From contig OZ018321.1 of assembly GCA_963969495.1 (NCBI GenBank), positions 110,254,833 through 110,318,832 on the forward strand: a stretch of 64,000 bases of DNA. The letters are read 5' to 3'. The position numbers and the translations under genes are program-made. The notes beneath the pieces were generated by a model. The model had not been told where the DNA came from. It ran no database searches and worked only from the letters and a program-made list of their open reading frames with translations. This document shows, one piece after another, positions 32,753 through 44,568 of this stretch. Numbering within the stretch: the first letter of the stretch is position 1; each line of letters opens with the position of its first letter. The DNA comes from Ceratothoa steindachneri. Its lineage: Eukaryota > Arthropoda > Malacostraca > Isopoda > Cymothoidae.

Positions 32753-34168
32753 TCCTTATTCACTCAAAGTTTGTTTATCACTTATTATTTTCAAAGAATT
32801 TTGTTTCGTTTTTCAACCCAACAAAGAGGAAAATATTGCAAAACCAAATAGTAATTATGTGGTCATCATCTATTGTTCATTATCTTAGTCTATGTTGTAT
32901 GTTATCAGATTAAGTATACTTTTTGTGTTCATCTTCTTTGAGTATCACTTCCATAATAATAGGTATGAGAAACGTTTAAGCCATTTTGGAAAAAAAAAAG
33001 TAAAATTAATTAATTATTTTTTAGGTCATCCCAGAAGTAATGCTTCATTTATTTCATTTTTTCATTATTTTATTACTGTAAATCAAACAACTGTGTTTAT
33101 TTATATTTAAAACAGGGTTTATTTATTAATAGAATTTATACTCGTTATTACCGCTAGTCCCAATCTTTCAACATTTATAATTGTTTGACTTTTGTTTCTA
33201 AAAGTTATTTAAGGTAGTTTCAACCTCTTCGTTGTTAGCTCGCCGCCGAGAGCGGCCACATTGATTAATATTACAAATTAAACACATATTTATATGTTGA
33301 AACAATAAAAAGGTGTCTAACTGCATCAAAACTAGCATTGTGTCCTTTGGTGAGCGTTGTAACGAGTTTAACAGGACTTTTGCAAAACCCGTTATCATTC
33401 AGTAAATTAGAAGGTTCAAATAGGAGAAGATAATAAAGTTTAAAGAAGGGTCTATGCTACCATTTGGAGCGGAGATAGATTATTTGTATAGAATATAACA
33501 TATATCTTAGAATCATTAATAGAATATAAAATTTCGAAAATAGAAGAAAGTTATTTAAGTCGACTTTATTGCACCATGAAACAAGGCTTAAAATGGATTA
33601 CAATAATACTAATCTTCCGCTGAATAATATTAAAGGCCGACGACCATGAATCGCCTGGCATCAAAGTCGACCACATTGCATTAAAGGATAGGCTTAAAAT
33701 CGATTATTTTTGCTTTATCTCCAAAGCCCAGAATGTAATGTGACTCACTTAATCTCTTCTCTGCCTGGTGGACATTGAATGACCGTTATGTTGAAGATGT
33801 TTACCAGGTATTTTAAATTTATATATGTGATTATCTTGTTGCATAATTTTATTATTCGAGATGTACTTAAACCTTCTAACAACTATTATTGAAAATACAA
33901 ATAAGAGGACAAGTGAATGCCGAACAAAACTTAGCTCTATGTACGAGTATATTGCAAGGTCTCCCTCACTCAAAGACGAGAGATACAAATTGATTTGTTT
34001 TCGTACTTATTTATAAGACTAGAAAAAGATACCTTTTTAACGGTAAATCAAATGACCATCCGACCCTAAAGTGTTAAAATAATGATTCTAATACCTGAAT
34101 ATCATTAGAGTGTACTAACAAAGAGGACTTTTAAGTACTCTAGAGAAATTATACAATTGCATTTTTTG
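32753..34168. other. No recognisable gene
   Basis: AT-rich sequence with a few short frames. I see nothing assignable. Confidence 0.4.
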
Positions 34169-34573
34169 TTAGTCTCTAATAGATGATGGATTTGGATTGG
34201 TAATTAAGAGGCTAGAGCGGAAACACCTTTGGTGCTTAGCTATATCGCATTGGATCAATTTTTCCTCAACGCAAACCGACTCTTGACCACGAGGGAGCCT
34301 GAGACCGGATAATGAAACCAATATTAAGATCAGCAAGACATTCGCTGGCGAGGATAAGGCCACAAAGAGACGGTCCTTTCTTCTGGGGTATAGTTTTCGG
34401 CGTCGAGAGGAATATGTGTTGTGCTGCGATGGCGAGAGATGAAAGGCAGCGTTGTAGTAGTTGGCTGTGTGATGATCTGTGTAGGATCTATTTACACTTC
34501 CCCGGGTAAGCAGCGCCACCCCTACTGCTTCCCCGCGGTAAGGACCGTATAAAAATTTTGATGTTCCCCGCAA
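34169..34573 (-). other. Unassigned 134-codon open frame
   Basis: A minus-strand frame of 134 codons begins MRGTSKFLYGPYRGEAVGVA. It contains a basic stretch (SSRRRKLYPRRKDR), then a hydrophobic stretch VLLILILVSLSGL and CVEEKLIQCDIAKHQRC. I do not recognise a family. The 5' end overlaps the Penelope fragment at 34545, so at least the first codons are repeat-derived. It may be chance in a GC-richer patch. Confidence 0.25.
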
Positions 34574-34667
34574 GAAATTATATATCTCCTTTCCCTTCTT
34601 AGGAATAAATTGGTGAATATTTTAAGAAGATTCCATCTGCATTTTAATCTAACGCCAAGCTAGAAAC
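34545..34667 (+). pseudogene. Second fragment of the Penelope-like element
   Basis: ATAAAAATTTTGATGTTCCC, GCAAGAAATTATA and TTTTAATCTAACGCCAA repeat the text at about 32165-32290 of the Penelope-like relic with few differences. It is a short, truncated copy in the same orientation. Confidence 0.8.
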
Positions 34668-34728
34668 CATCACCGTAGGTTATTGAGAACTCGGACTTTA
34701 TATACGAGGTGTTGCATGTCTGACAACT

Positions 34729-34754
34729 ATATATATATATATATATATATATAT
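34729..34754. repeat. (TA)n microsatellite
   Basis: Short pure TA tract. Confidence 0.93.
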
Positions 34755-35164
34755 GACTGAAATTTATAGGAAAGGGATCTGATCCTTGAATCCGAAATAG
34801 GATCCGATCGTATGCCTATTTAAGAGACAAAATTGAGATCGAGAAAAGGGTTGCTGCTTATAGCTCCCCAGAAGCAGCTGACATCTCGACTCCCTCGGCC
34901 CGCAACGGAGATTAAGAGATTGTGTTCTAGGCACCGTCAAGTTACCACAATTAAAAGGGGACCAGGTTAGAGCGTATAAAAGCTTCCTATAGACGCATAT
35001 CACTTCCGAATATGTATCAAAGCTTCCGGCCTCTCTCCGGCCCTGATTGATCTAATTTACTTTTCCTTTCTCCCATTAGGATCTTAAACTGTAATATGGT
35101 ATGTTGCTACCTGTTAGAAAAGTAGTAGTGTTAACTGCAGTGATGGTATGCAGTTAGTATAGCA
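34755..35164. other. No recognisable gene
   Basis: I see no coding relic here. A stretch of about 40 bp at 35140-35178 (CAGTGATGGTA, GTTAGTATAG, AATGA) recurs at 58008-58050. Confidence 0.35.
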
Positions 35165-35548
35165 ATGAGTGGTTACTTTTACATTTCATGGGCCACACAT
35201 TTGTGGTTTCAACAGGACGGCGCCACATGCCACACAGCCAATGCAACAATGACTTTATTGAATGAGAAGTTCCCAGGTCGCATCATCTCTCGAAAAAGCG
35301 AGGTCAATTGGCCACCACGATCGTGTGACATGACGCCTTTAGATTTCTTCCTTTAGGGTCATCTCAAAAGTAGGGTCTATGCCAACAAGCCAACAACAAT
35401 TCAACAGCTGAAGGATGAGATAATAAGGCATATTGGTGAGATCGAGGAGCAACTATGCAGAGACGTCATCAAAGATTTTGACCATCGAGTGGAGGTGTGC
35501 CGCCGAAGCCTTGGCGGACACTTAGGCGATATTATTTTTTATACATAA
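35165..35548 (+). pseudogene. Mariner-superfamily transposase, C-terminal fragment (DD41D spacing)
   Basis: A single frame from 35165 to TAA 35546-35548, broken by one TAG at about 35354, reads WFQQDGATCHTANATMTLLN, FPGRIISRKSEVNWPPRSCD, MTPLDFFL, then KSRVYANKPTTIQQLKDEII and VCRRSLGGHLGDIIF. This is the C-terminal half of an IS630/Tc1/mariner transposase with its second and third catalytic aspartates (QQD and PLD). Counting the residues between them gives 41, which fits the DD41D mariner group rather than the common DD34D. The N-terminal DNA-binding half and first Asp are missing. A likely right terminus, GGAACACCCTTTATA, lies at about 35643-35657. The matching left end was not found. Confidence 0.85.
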
Positions 35549-35659
35549 TTGCTATGACTCACTAACTTGATCCAATAGTGAAATCAATGAATTTTCACCA
35601 ATAACACTGTTTTATTTCCTGCTAACTTCAATCCGTCTTAATGGAACACCCTTTATAAA

Positions 35660-36469
35660 TCATATTTAAGGCTATTGATAATTATTTTCGCCTTTTAGAG
35701 TTCGATTTGAGTCCATGCGGAAGTCTGGCTTGCAATTAATCTGATCTCATTAACTGTAATTTTTCAGGATTTGAAGAAAATGAATTTTTGTCGCCAGGAA
35801 AGAGAAGTGGACTTAAATATCTCTCATTAATCCTCGTTCCCTTTTGTTCTGGCTCAAAAGTTCGGAAGATCTCTTTCTGTAAAAGAGAAGTTTTTATTTC
35901 TTGTTTTTTTTGTAGGTGGACGGCGGTCTCCCTCTGTCGTGCACCGGTTTTACTTGGCCGAATGCAGCATAAGTGACGATGTTGCATGAGTATATTATAT
36001 ATAGGAGAGTATGTGAATGCCATTAACCTTGCAAGCATTTTCCCCTGACTGTTGAGAGAAACTCTTTCAAATCTTTCTGAATTTGTCACTCCCGTGCAAT
36101 TTGTTTCCAATTTTGGGCATATTTTAGAAAGCTTCTCCCCAAATTGTTTTTGTGATCTACATTTTGGTCATTTTTATCAGGTGGAATCCAATCAGTAATT
36201 TTTCCGGTTCATCTTTCGCCTTGAAATCTTGTTCCAAGGCCGGCCAAGTTCCATTTTAGGTTTCTTATAGCTTCCATTATATTTTGATGTTTGGATTGTC
36301 CACGTATCCAAGTAGCTGATTTTCTGTTACGGCAAGTGATCCTCTTCATAATGCATTCATGGACTTTTTGTGTTGTTCTAATTTTTAATGTAAGTCAGGT
36401 TTTGTTAATTCTTTCTCTCTATAGAACTTTTAGAACAGAATCAATGTATGTTGAGCCAAAAGCTATTTA
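35660..36469. other. No recognisable gene
   Basis: A minus-strand frame (35736-36110, 124 codons, beginning METNCTGVTNSERFERVS) overlaps a shorter plus-strand frame. Neither matches a family known to me. I do not call a gene. Confidence 0.3.
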
Positions 36470-38880
36470 TAGTCTACGAATGCCATGTAAAGAGATATTT
36501 CCTATACAGACCTCCAGCTCAGCCAACGCAAACCGACAGCGATTTCTTTGAAGTAATAAGCGAAATAAGTAACACGCACGATACCGTAATTTTGGGCAAA
36601 TTTAATTTACCAGTACCAAAGTGGCGCGAACCGCTATCCGCTCATTATGGTAACAAACACTATACTAACTTACAAGAAAGTTCACTAACTCAGTTTGTAC
36701 TATGCCCTACTCGCGGAAATAATATACTCGACCTAATTTTTGCAACAAAAGAAGATTTGATAGAAAATATTGATGTCGGAGAGGAATTTAGTAATAGCGA
36801 CCACCGTGCAATCACATTTAGTATAAATTTCAATCGTAACTATATAATTAGTAGCAACGAAACAGTCCCAGACTTTAGCTAAGCAAATTTTACTAAGCTC
36901 AGAACAAAACTTAAGCAAAAAGATTGGAGCAACTTGCGTGACATAAATGATATGAACGATAAATGGACATTTTTTACTAGCTCGTACTTCGAGGCGGTGA
37001 GAGAATGTATTCCTTTAAAAAATCGTCGTTCGTCACACGAAAATAAACCTAAATGGTGGAGTAGCGAGATAGCTAACTGTCTACGAGACAAGAGGAATAA
37101 CCATATTAGATCAAAATGGTCTAACGACGAGACAGAACGCGCCAAATATTCAGACTTACGACGTAATCCAAAAGGTTAATTAAACAGAGTAAAAAGTCCT
37201 TGGAATCACATGTGGCAAATCAAAGTAAAACCAACCCGAAAGAGTTCTATAGTTACATACGACAAAAGCGAGAGACATCTAACTCTATCCGACCGCTAAC
37301 TGATGAGAGCGGAAACTTTACCACAAACGATGAACAAATTAGCTGTATTTTAAAAAGATCTTAGCGAAATCCCAACACCGACAGCTATCCAAATAGGTTA
37401 GAACGAGGCGTTAAGTAGTATCACCGTTACAGAAAGAGACGTACTGAGATGCATTGAAAAGCTTAAGGTAAAAGCTTAAGCCAAAAGTGAACTAGCCAAA
37501 CTACTGTCGTCATTGTTCAATTATTCGTTAGAGACCGGGACTATACCCGATGATTAGAAGTTAGCTAACGTAACAGCAATATTTAAAAAAGGCAGTAGAT
37601 CTCTACCTAGTAATTATCACCCAATTAGTTTAACTTCGGTCGTTTGCAAAATGTTAGAGACACTTATACGCGACGAACTCGTTAACCACTTGGAAGAAAA
37701 GAAGCTACTTAGAGACACCCACACGGCTTTCGAGATAAACGCTCTTGTCTAACGAATCTATTAGACTTCTTCAATGACATTTTTAATGAATACGACGAAA
37801 GTCAAGCAGTCGACAAAGTTCCACACAAACGTTTACTAACTAAATTAAAAACGCACGGAATTGAAGGCGCGATAGCAAGGTGGATAGAAAACTGGCTAAG
37901 TAATCGTAGGCAACGGGTAGTTATAAATGGAAAATCATCTAGCTGGACAGACGTCACTAGCAGGGTAGCTCAGGGGTTTGTTCTAGGACTAGTTCTTTTC
38001 TTAGTATACATTAACGACTTAGACAAAGGCATTTCAGGCATAATATCGAGGTTTGCTGACGACACCAAAATCGCGAATTCAGTACTCACTAACGCACAAT
38101 TAATGAAATTTAGAACAACCTCAATAAATTATCGAACTGGGCGCAAACGTGGCAAATGCCTTTTAACACCGACAAATGCAAAGGGCTCCATATCAGATAC
38201 CGAAATGTCAAAACAAATTACTCACTAAATGGTGCTCAACTCTTAAGCGTAGAAAGAGAGACAGACCTAGGAGTAACAATATCGAGCGATCTAAAGCTCA
38301 CTCAACAATGCTCAGCCGTCATTAAAAAAGCGAATAAAATAATTGGATTTATTGGTAGAGCGTTCCAGTAAAAGTCCAAAAATACAATCCTTACTCTCTA
38401 TAATTCTTTGGTCCGTCCCATTATGGAATACTGCGTCCAAGCCTGGTGCCCGTACTATCAGAAAGATATAATGAAATTAGAACAAGTCCAACGAAGGCTC
38501 ACTAAAGTGATATCAAGTCTAAGGAGCAAAACCTACGAAGAGCGACTTAGAGAACTGAATCTCTTTCCGTTAAATCACCGTAGATTAAGAGAGCACTTAA
38601 TTTAGGTCTTTAAAATTATCAAAGGCATAGACAATTTGGACCGCAATAAATATTTCACTATCGACCAGTCAAATTACAGGAGAGGAAACGGTTGTAAAAT
38701 TATAGGTAATCATTTTAACTCACACGAATCTAAGAACTTTTTTAACCGAATCTTGAACTAATGGAATGGGCTTCCTCGTAAAGTAATAGACTACAACACT
38801 GTAGATACTTTCAAACGCCGTATAGATAAATAATTTGAATCAAATCCCCGACTAACAGCGTTTTTATAACGATTAACTAA
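36470..38880 (+). pseudogene. CR1-like LINE ORF2 relic, 5'-truncated
   Basis: The copy starts inside the endonuclease: YRPPAQPTQTDSDFFEVISE, TVILGKFNLPVPKW (catalytic Asp of GDFN now Lys), NNILDLIFATKEDLIENI and NSDHRAITFS. After a stop at 36880 come KWWSSEIANCLRDKR and, in several frames, RT: SCLTNLLDFFNDIFNEYDES, VDKVPHKRLLTKLKTHGIEG (motif A largely deleted), VYINDLDKG and SRFADDTKIANS (FADD motif). The 3' part reads NTDKCKGLHIRYRN, IMEYCVQAWCPYYQ, LEQVQRRLTKVISSLRSKTY and NGLPRKVIDYNTVDTFKRRI, standard for CR1. Relative to the CR1 at 19-21 kb it is a different subfamily. 5' truncation is normal for LINE insertions. Many stops. Confidence 0.9.
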
Positions 38881-38961
38881 CTCCCGAGCATTCAGGTGTC
38901 AGGTTAAGCCAATTTCGCCTAAATAGCTTGACTTCGGGATCTCTCCCATATTTCCTGTACA

Positions 38962-38962
38962 G

Positions 38963-39012
<50 letters not shown>
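38962..39012. repeat. (CT)n microsatellite
   Basis: About 50 bp of CT repeat with two TTCT interruptions, shortly after the CR1 3' end. Confidence 0.95.
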
Positions 39013-39014
<2 letters not shown>

Positions 39015-39563
39015 GACAAGACACTGTGTTGATAAAAGAAAAAGAAGGAGCATGAGTAAGATAATTTGATTCTACATCTATATAAAATGTAAATACGTTT
39101 CTGTCATCTTTTTCAGAACACATAAACCCTAGATATGTACATGAATAAATACATTTAAAAATATCCTACAGAAAATTTGCATCTCCAAACGGACTAGCAG
39201 TGTTCAATAAGTCAAAAAGTTTTAAAATAAGAACGGAAGTAGTAGATGCATCTAATAGATGATAAGCGTCAAAAAAATAAAAAAATGCATGTTAAAAAAA
39301 GAAGTAAAAAAAGAGCATGTTTTAATATAAAATTTCTAAGAGAAATCATATTTTCTTTATTTTTTTGTATATATTAATGTGCTCCTGCTCTCCTGTTAAA
39401 ATTTCCTCGTTGCGTCTATTTTCTAACACTACCGGGTATATATTTTTACTATTCCAAGCCTGGAAACGGGTGGGAGAGGTGGGTGGGGAGAGACTTTATC
39501 TTTACTATCCCATGCCTTACACGAAGTATTGTATATAGTTAGAATTTAGGATAAAAATAAAGG
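39013..39563. other. No recognisable gene
   Basis: AT-rich sequence. I see nothing to annotate. Confidence 0.4.
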
Positions 39564-40268
39564 TACGAGGGTCGGTCAATAAGTTTTGCGAATCGGTAGG
39601 GCAAAACAAAGGAAGGGGGATGGCTGTTTGTGGGGGTCTTAGGACAAGTTATGACAAGTCAGGACCTGCAGCCGCACGCTCCTGCCTCGTCTATTTAAGA
39701 AGCAGTAGCTGATCGCAGATCGTCAGTCACAATTTTTTCAACAATGGAGAAGGTTGAGCACCGCGCAGTGATCAAATTTTTGACCAAGGAAGGCAAGAAT
39801 ATAAAAGAGATCCATGAACGCATGGTTGCAGTGTACACCGACACCACTCCTTCCTATACATACAACCACTGCTCGCTGGAATAGGGAGTTCTACCATTGT
39901 CGTGAGTCCCTTGAAGATGATGCCCGTCCAGAACACCCATCAGACGTGACCAACGAGGACAATATGGCCCGTGTGGAGAGGATGATCCTCGAAAATCGAC
40001 GGGTGAAGGTCGAAGAAATATAGCGAGAACTTGGAATATCACATGGAAGTGTTAACAACATCATCCGCGACAATTTGGCCATGAATAAGGTCTCTGTCCG
40101 TTGGGTCCCTAGAAACCTCACGCCCCATGATCGACTTCAATGTCGTCAAAGTCCACAAGGCCAGAGTTGCACAAGCTGCCCTTCACGAGTGCGGATCCGA
40201 GGAGCTCAACCATCCCCCCTACAATCCAGATCTGGCCCCTAGCGACTGCATTTTATTCCGCCAGCTCA
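39564..40268 (+). mobile_element. Internally deleted mariner, copy 1 (right end lost)
   Basis: TA at 39564 is followed by CGAGGGTCGGTCAATAAGTT, the same terminus as copy 2 at 54357-55288. Transposase text starts at ATG 39744: MEKVEHRAVIKFLTKEGKN, IKEIHERMVAVYTDT, then with frame slips FYHCRESLEDDARP, EHPSDVTNEDNMARVERMIL and SVRWVPRNLTPHD. It then jumps directly to HKARVAQAALHECG and NPDLAPSDCILFRQL. The segment holding the first two catalytic aspartates is missing. Similarity to copy 2 stops at about 40268, so the 3' end and right terminus are lost. The N-terminal helix-turn-helix parts would bind the ends. Confidence 0.88.
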
Positions 40269-40439
40269 ATAATAATTTTGTCGTCCTGTTGTTACTTGCC
40301 AAGTGGTAAAATAGTCTTTATGTATTTTTTTGGCAGTTTCCTAATTAGCATTCTGTCCCTTGATCATAAAGCCCAGTAAAATTATTTGCTTATGTAATTT
40401 GAATGTTGGTTATTTTGTCTCAAGTGTCAAGTTTGAGTG
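40269..40439. other. No recognisable gene
   Basis: Short AT-rich gap with nothing assignable. Confidence 0.4.
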
Positions 40440-40810
40440 AGTTTGTTCTATTTGCTATAAGTTTATATTTTTTCAGGTTTCGGATCTATTTTTATTTGTT
40501 TCTGAGTAATCTGGGATAGCTGTCTTCGCGGAAGAAGCTGATGGCCATTGTCTTTAATGAAATCTTTTCTTCTGAAGAGTACCTAATCTATCTTATTTCT
40601 GTTTCCTTCGGTCTAATATATGTTCATTGCTTCCCTTTAGAATTTGTCCATTTTGGGCGGAGTTAATTATAGTAAGCCTTTTCTCCTTCTGATATTTCTT
40701 CCAATCTGTTTCCACTTTCATTTCTCTTGCTTACTCTCAATTCACCTACTTAATGATTATCGTGTATTTTTTCTCTAAACTTTGCCATTAACTCTGCTAT
40801 AATCATCTTG
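40440..40810 (-). pseudogene. LINE endonuclease fragment
   Basis: On the minus strand from 40810 the text reads MIIAELMAKFREKIHDNH, then VGELRVSKRNESGNRLEEIS and TYIRPKETEIR. This lines up with the part of the APE-type endonuclease after the GDFN motif in RTE/L1-like LINEs (the GxFGxGxRNERGxRLxxF region, then the TWxSPDGxxRxQIDY region). Several stops interrupt it. The neighbours do not continue the element, so only this piece remains. The identification rests on motif order rather than on long identity. Confidence 0.55.
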
Positions 40811-41042
40811 AATTTATGGTTTTATTGTTTATTTGTATTAGTAGAAGCTACAAACTTCTACAAATCCGACAAAAAAGTAGTCTTATTTGGACTCAATTTG
40901 ATTAATTTGGGGACAACAAGATGGATTAAATTAAGGTGTTGGAGGCATCAGAAGATTTTGACATTATTACAGTTACATAAGCATGGGGTTGAAAGTTCTA
41001 AAAGGGACCTTATCGGAGAATTGAATTATATGGCTATAAAAA
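40811..41042. other. Unassigned sequence
   Basis: A 90-codon plus-strand frame (40808-41080) has no recognisable motif, and its end runs into the LTR-like repeat that follows. I do not call a gene. Confidence 0.3.
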
Positions 41043-41325
41043 TGTTTAATGTGATTTTGCCCGTTAATTCTCTGAGGTAATTTTACTGATAAATTCTCTC
41101 ATTATTTTTGTGTAAATAAAATTATATTTTTGTACATGCCTCTTTAAATAACCTTGAGCTTTGCCATTGTCCATAATTTACCTGACCTCGTTGCACTCTC
41201 TCGCTACTCAGCCCGTCTAAACTCGTCGTTTTCCGTCCCTTTTGTTGGTTCGCTTTGAAGTTTTTGGTCCCTCCCTCATAGATATAAGATGGTATTGATA
41301 TAATGTGATGTCATACCCCGACACC
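41043..41325 (+). repeat. LTR 3'-end fragment (same family as 43520-44568)
   Basis: TTGTACATGCCTCTTTAAAT, GAGCTTTGCCATTG, TTACCTGACCTCGTTGCAC and GATATAA.ATGGTATTGATA are shared with 44316-44568 in the same order and orientation. Similarity ends near CCCCGACACC. The upstream part of the LTR is missing. Confidence 0.85.
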
Positions 41326-41639
41326 TTTATATTTTATCTACTATAAAATCAATCTCACTTCGCCCCTTTCCCACACAGGTCGAGAGAAATTAAATCTATG
41401 AGCCACTCATCAATAACAAATAATAAATATGACCACTTTATAATTAGGTTGATATCATTTTATATGCAAATAATTTAACACTATTAGCCTAACAATTCGA
41501 CCAGTTTATGAATCTTGAATTCAATGTAGAATATTTTCAAACCAGCAAAATAAGAATAACAAAAAGGAATTCTGAAAACGAATTAATGACATTTTAAAAC
41601 AAGCCTAAGTGATGCGATGTATATTATGTAAATAAAAGT

Positions 41640-42880
41640 AACCCAATTAACAAGTGCTTCGGGTCCTTTAAGGATGCCAGTGGTATCCATAGTACCACTC
41701 GGAAGAAGTGGCGAAAACATTAAATAAACATTTTGCAATTGTCTTGACTGTCAAAGACACAAGTAATTTACCTACAATACAAAGGTGTATTTAATTTCGC
41801 TAAATACACTACGTTTAAAAATCATAATATAAACAAAAATAAAATTAGCTTTATATTAAGAAAATTGAAATTTCCAAAGCACAATGTCAAGATAAAATCC
41901 ATCCAATTGTCCCTAAGGAATTAAGAAGAAAATTGTTAAAAGCCTTATATACAATACTAAAAAAAAATCTATTACCGAGTGATTAATTCTTAATGGGGTG
42001 AAAGAATCAAATGTAACGTCAATTTTCAAAAATAATTAAAGACTAATTCTGGAAACTTTTGGCCCATTAGTAAACTCCCGGAGTCCATTATTAGAAATAG
42101 CATCGTGGAGCATCTGGAGGTAAATAACAATAAATGACTCACAGCACGGGTTTCACCGCGGACGCTTATGTTTAAATAATTTGTTCGATTTTTTCACGAA
42201 ATTATCACAAACTTTGACACAGTTCCACATAAAAATTATTGAAGAAATTAAGAAATATCATCGAATCGAGCGCAGCGTACCTAAATATGAAATATTTCAT
42301 CAGAGGCCTAGCTCACTAGCAATGTACCCGAGGGTTCTGTTCTCGGACGCTTGTTTTTTTAAATATATTTATACAAAAGATTTTAAGATGAATTTATTAA
42401 TACTTTTTCTATTTGCTGATGACACGAAACCAGGTTCTCATGCAAAATATTATAGTGACACTGAAATCTTGCGCAAAGACTTGGCAAGAGTAATCAAATG
42501 TCAGGTGGCAGATGCAATTTAACGTAGATAAGCGTAAAATGATGATCATAAGTCATTATACCGCTCAAAGAGATTGCAATATGGTTGTTCAAACTTTATA
42601 CGCAGTCAACCTAAAAATATTTAGTTTAATAAAACTCAAATTAGCTTAACTTTTCGAAACAATGCACTGTAGCGTCACGAAAGACAAATAGAACATTGTA
42701 ATATTGGAACGCCTCCAGCGTCGAGCGAAGAAATTTATTCCTGATCTTAGAAATGGATCGTATGAAGAAAAATTGAGGTTCCTCATCTTACTTTCGCTGG
42801 AAGATCGGCATTAAAATCCAAAACGCGTTTACTTATCTAAGGACGATTCAATATTTGAGGTAGAACCGAGCGGAAATTAA
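41640..42880 (+). pseudogene. Third CR1-like LINE relic, heavily decayed
   Basis: Pieces on the plus strand follow CR1 RT order. FRKDASGIHSTT-like text starts the RT lead-in near 41655. HGFHRGRLCLNNLFDFFTKL (about 42147-42205) matches the GFR..RSCLTNLLDF region. VPEGSVLGRLFF (about 42324-42360) matches VPQGSVLGPLLF. FADDTKPGSHA (about 42412-42445) carries the FADD active site. LERLQRRAKKFIPDLRNGSY (about 42697-42757) and EEKLRFLILLSLEDRH match the C-terminal part. Motif A is lost. It is older or more damaged than the other CR1 copies, with stops every few dozen codons. Confidence 0.78.
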
Positions 42881-43519
42881 TAATAGCGATCTTAAGCTAC
42901 TAAACAAAAGATTTGACACTGCAATAGCACGAAGTTTCTTTTCTTATAAATAACACACTTAGAATCGCTTGACTAAAAATGTCGTTAAAGGGACTACAGT
43001 AAATGTCTGATTGGATTTTCTGCCTTTCGACAAGTCTGTTTTATTTCCCCAAAATTGGACGAGTTTGTCGTGTCATCTGCTTAGAGAAGATTTGCGTTCC
43101 TAGAAAAAATTGACTTCCGAAGGAAGCGAAAAGAGATAGTAAGAATCTTATTGGACAATACGCAGAAGACGATCGCATCTCTCTCTCTCCCTCTCCCAGA
43201 GCCAGGCGGAAAGTGGGCCGGAAGGTTTACTGGTCGCTCGGGCATACCTGTTTTAGTGTGGACAAGTCATGTGGAAAAGTAAAGGGCAAAGGTTCCCCAC
43301 AAACCGATAAATATTACTTTAAATATAGCCATAACGATTCTTTATCATTATCCCTTCTTTTTAGCTGTCCTTTATCTGGCTTCCATCCTTTCTCCTTTTT
43401 CCTAAGCTACCCTCGAGTGGAACTTAGGGACTTGGGTTGGTTCATAATTCTGTAATCTCATCCGCGTGAGATGGTTTAGTTCCTTTGATTAGATTACTTG
43501 TATTTATGTGTATACTTCT
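42881..43519. other. No recognisable gene
   Basis: A plus-strand frame at 43213-43455 shows no known motif. I see nothing else. Confidence 0.35.
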
Positions 43520-44568
43520 TGTGGGGGAATTCCACGTGGAATTTCTTTTCCAGCATGGAAGTGACGTCCATGCGCTGGAGAAGATTCTAGAAGTTCGTTA
43601 GGCTTAAATTGGTAAGCCTCCCCAAACCCCCCATCCACATGCGGTAGCCTCGAACCACGTCCACCACAGACCACCTTTACGCGGGTTAGAATCGCCTCGG
43701 CGTGAAGATTCGAAGCCATTCGAGAGTAGCGCTGTTTCCCCCCACCCCTGCGGGGGGAGCCTCGGATATATATATGGCTCGGCTTCCAGGTGAGAGACAC
43801 AGAGTTGAGGAGTCTCGCCCGGAATCAAGAAGTTTCTCCTAGTTCCAAGTCAGGTGTGAAACAACGAAGCAAAGTGACGGCTGAATTTTTGTGTCTTGGA
43901 ATTAACCCAGCTAGTGTGGTAATTCCATTTGACGATCGCCACCGAGCGATTTTTCCGACTCCACTCATCAACTCCTGTCGAGGAAGCCCTCCTCGTTTGC
44001 CCCTCGTTTTCAGGTGGCCGAAATACTCTCCCCTGGACCGAACGTTACCGCTCCCGTCCTTTTGGAGAACCGTCATTACGTCAACTTCCCGCTCAGAAGC
44101 TCCGAGCACCCTCGCCCCCACGTTTATTGCCTGCAGAAGACATCAGTCAAGCCTTACCCTGACATCTCACCTGGAATCCTCCGTTAGCCAACCCCTCCCC
44201 CCCTTCAGCAACACATTTGAGTTAATCCTCCCCATTTGAATAGTCTCCTTCTGTAACGCATTATTTTCTAACTTCAGAGTCTGATGCTTAACTTTGCATT
44301 TCCCCCTTCGTTTACCGATGTAATTTTGCCCATTAATTCTCTTATTTCATGTTAATAAAATTATATTGTTGTACATGCCTCTTTAAATAACTTTGAGCTT
44401 TGCCATTGCCCAAATTTTACCTGACCTCGTTGCACGCTTTCCTCGCTGTTCCGCTCGTCGAAACTCGTGGCGTTCCGTCCCTTTTCGGTTCGCCTTTAAG
44501 TTATTGGTCTTTCCCCTATAGATATAATATGGTATTGATATAATGTAATGTAATACCACGACACCTCC
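43520..44568 (+). repeat. Probable solo LTR, about 1.05 kb
   Basis: Starts TGTGGGGGAATTCCACGTGG and ends about ACCACGACAC after a tract shared with 41043-41325. Inside, GGATATATATATGGCTCGGC (43764-43783) looks like a TATA box followed by a start region, and GC-rich sequence continues to about 44230. No coding relics of gag or pol adjoin it. Overlapping frames on both strands (43504-44239) are a by-product of GC content. A duplication at the ends could not be read. Like the LTR at 4473 it starts TGTGGGG. Confidence 0.65.

Noticed and set aside
43504..44239. Overlapping frames in a GC-rich patch as host exons
   Set aside because: The patch coincides with the solo LTR, frames are open on both strands, and no splice-site pattern or motif is visible.
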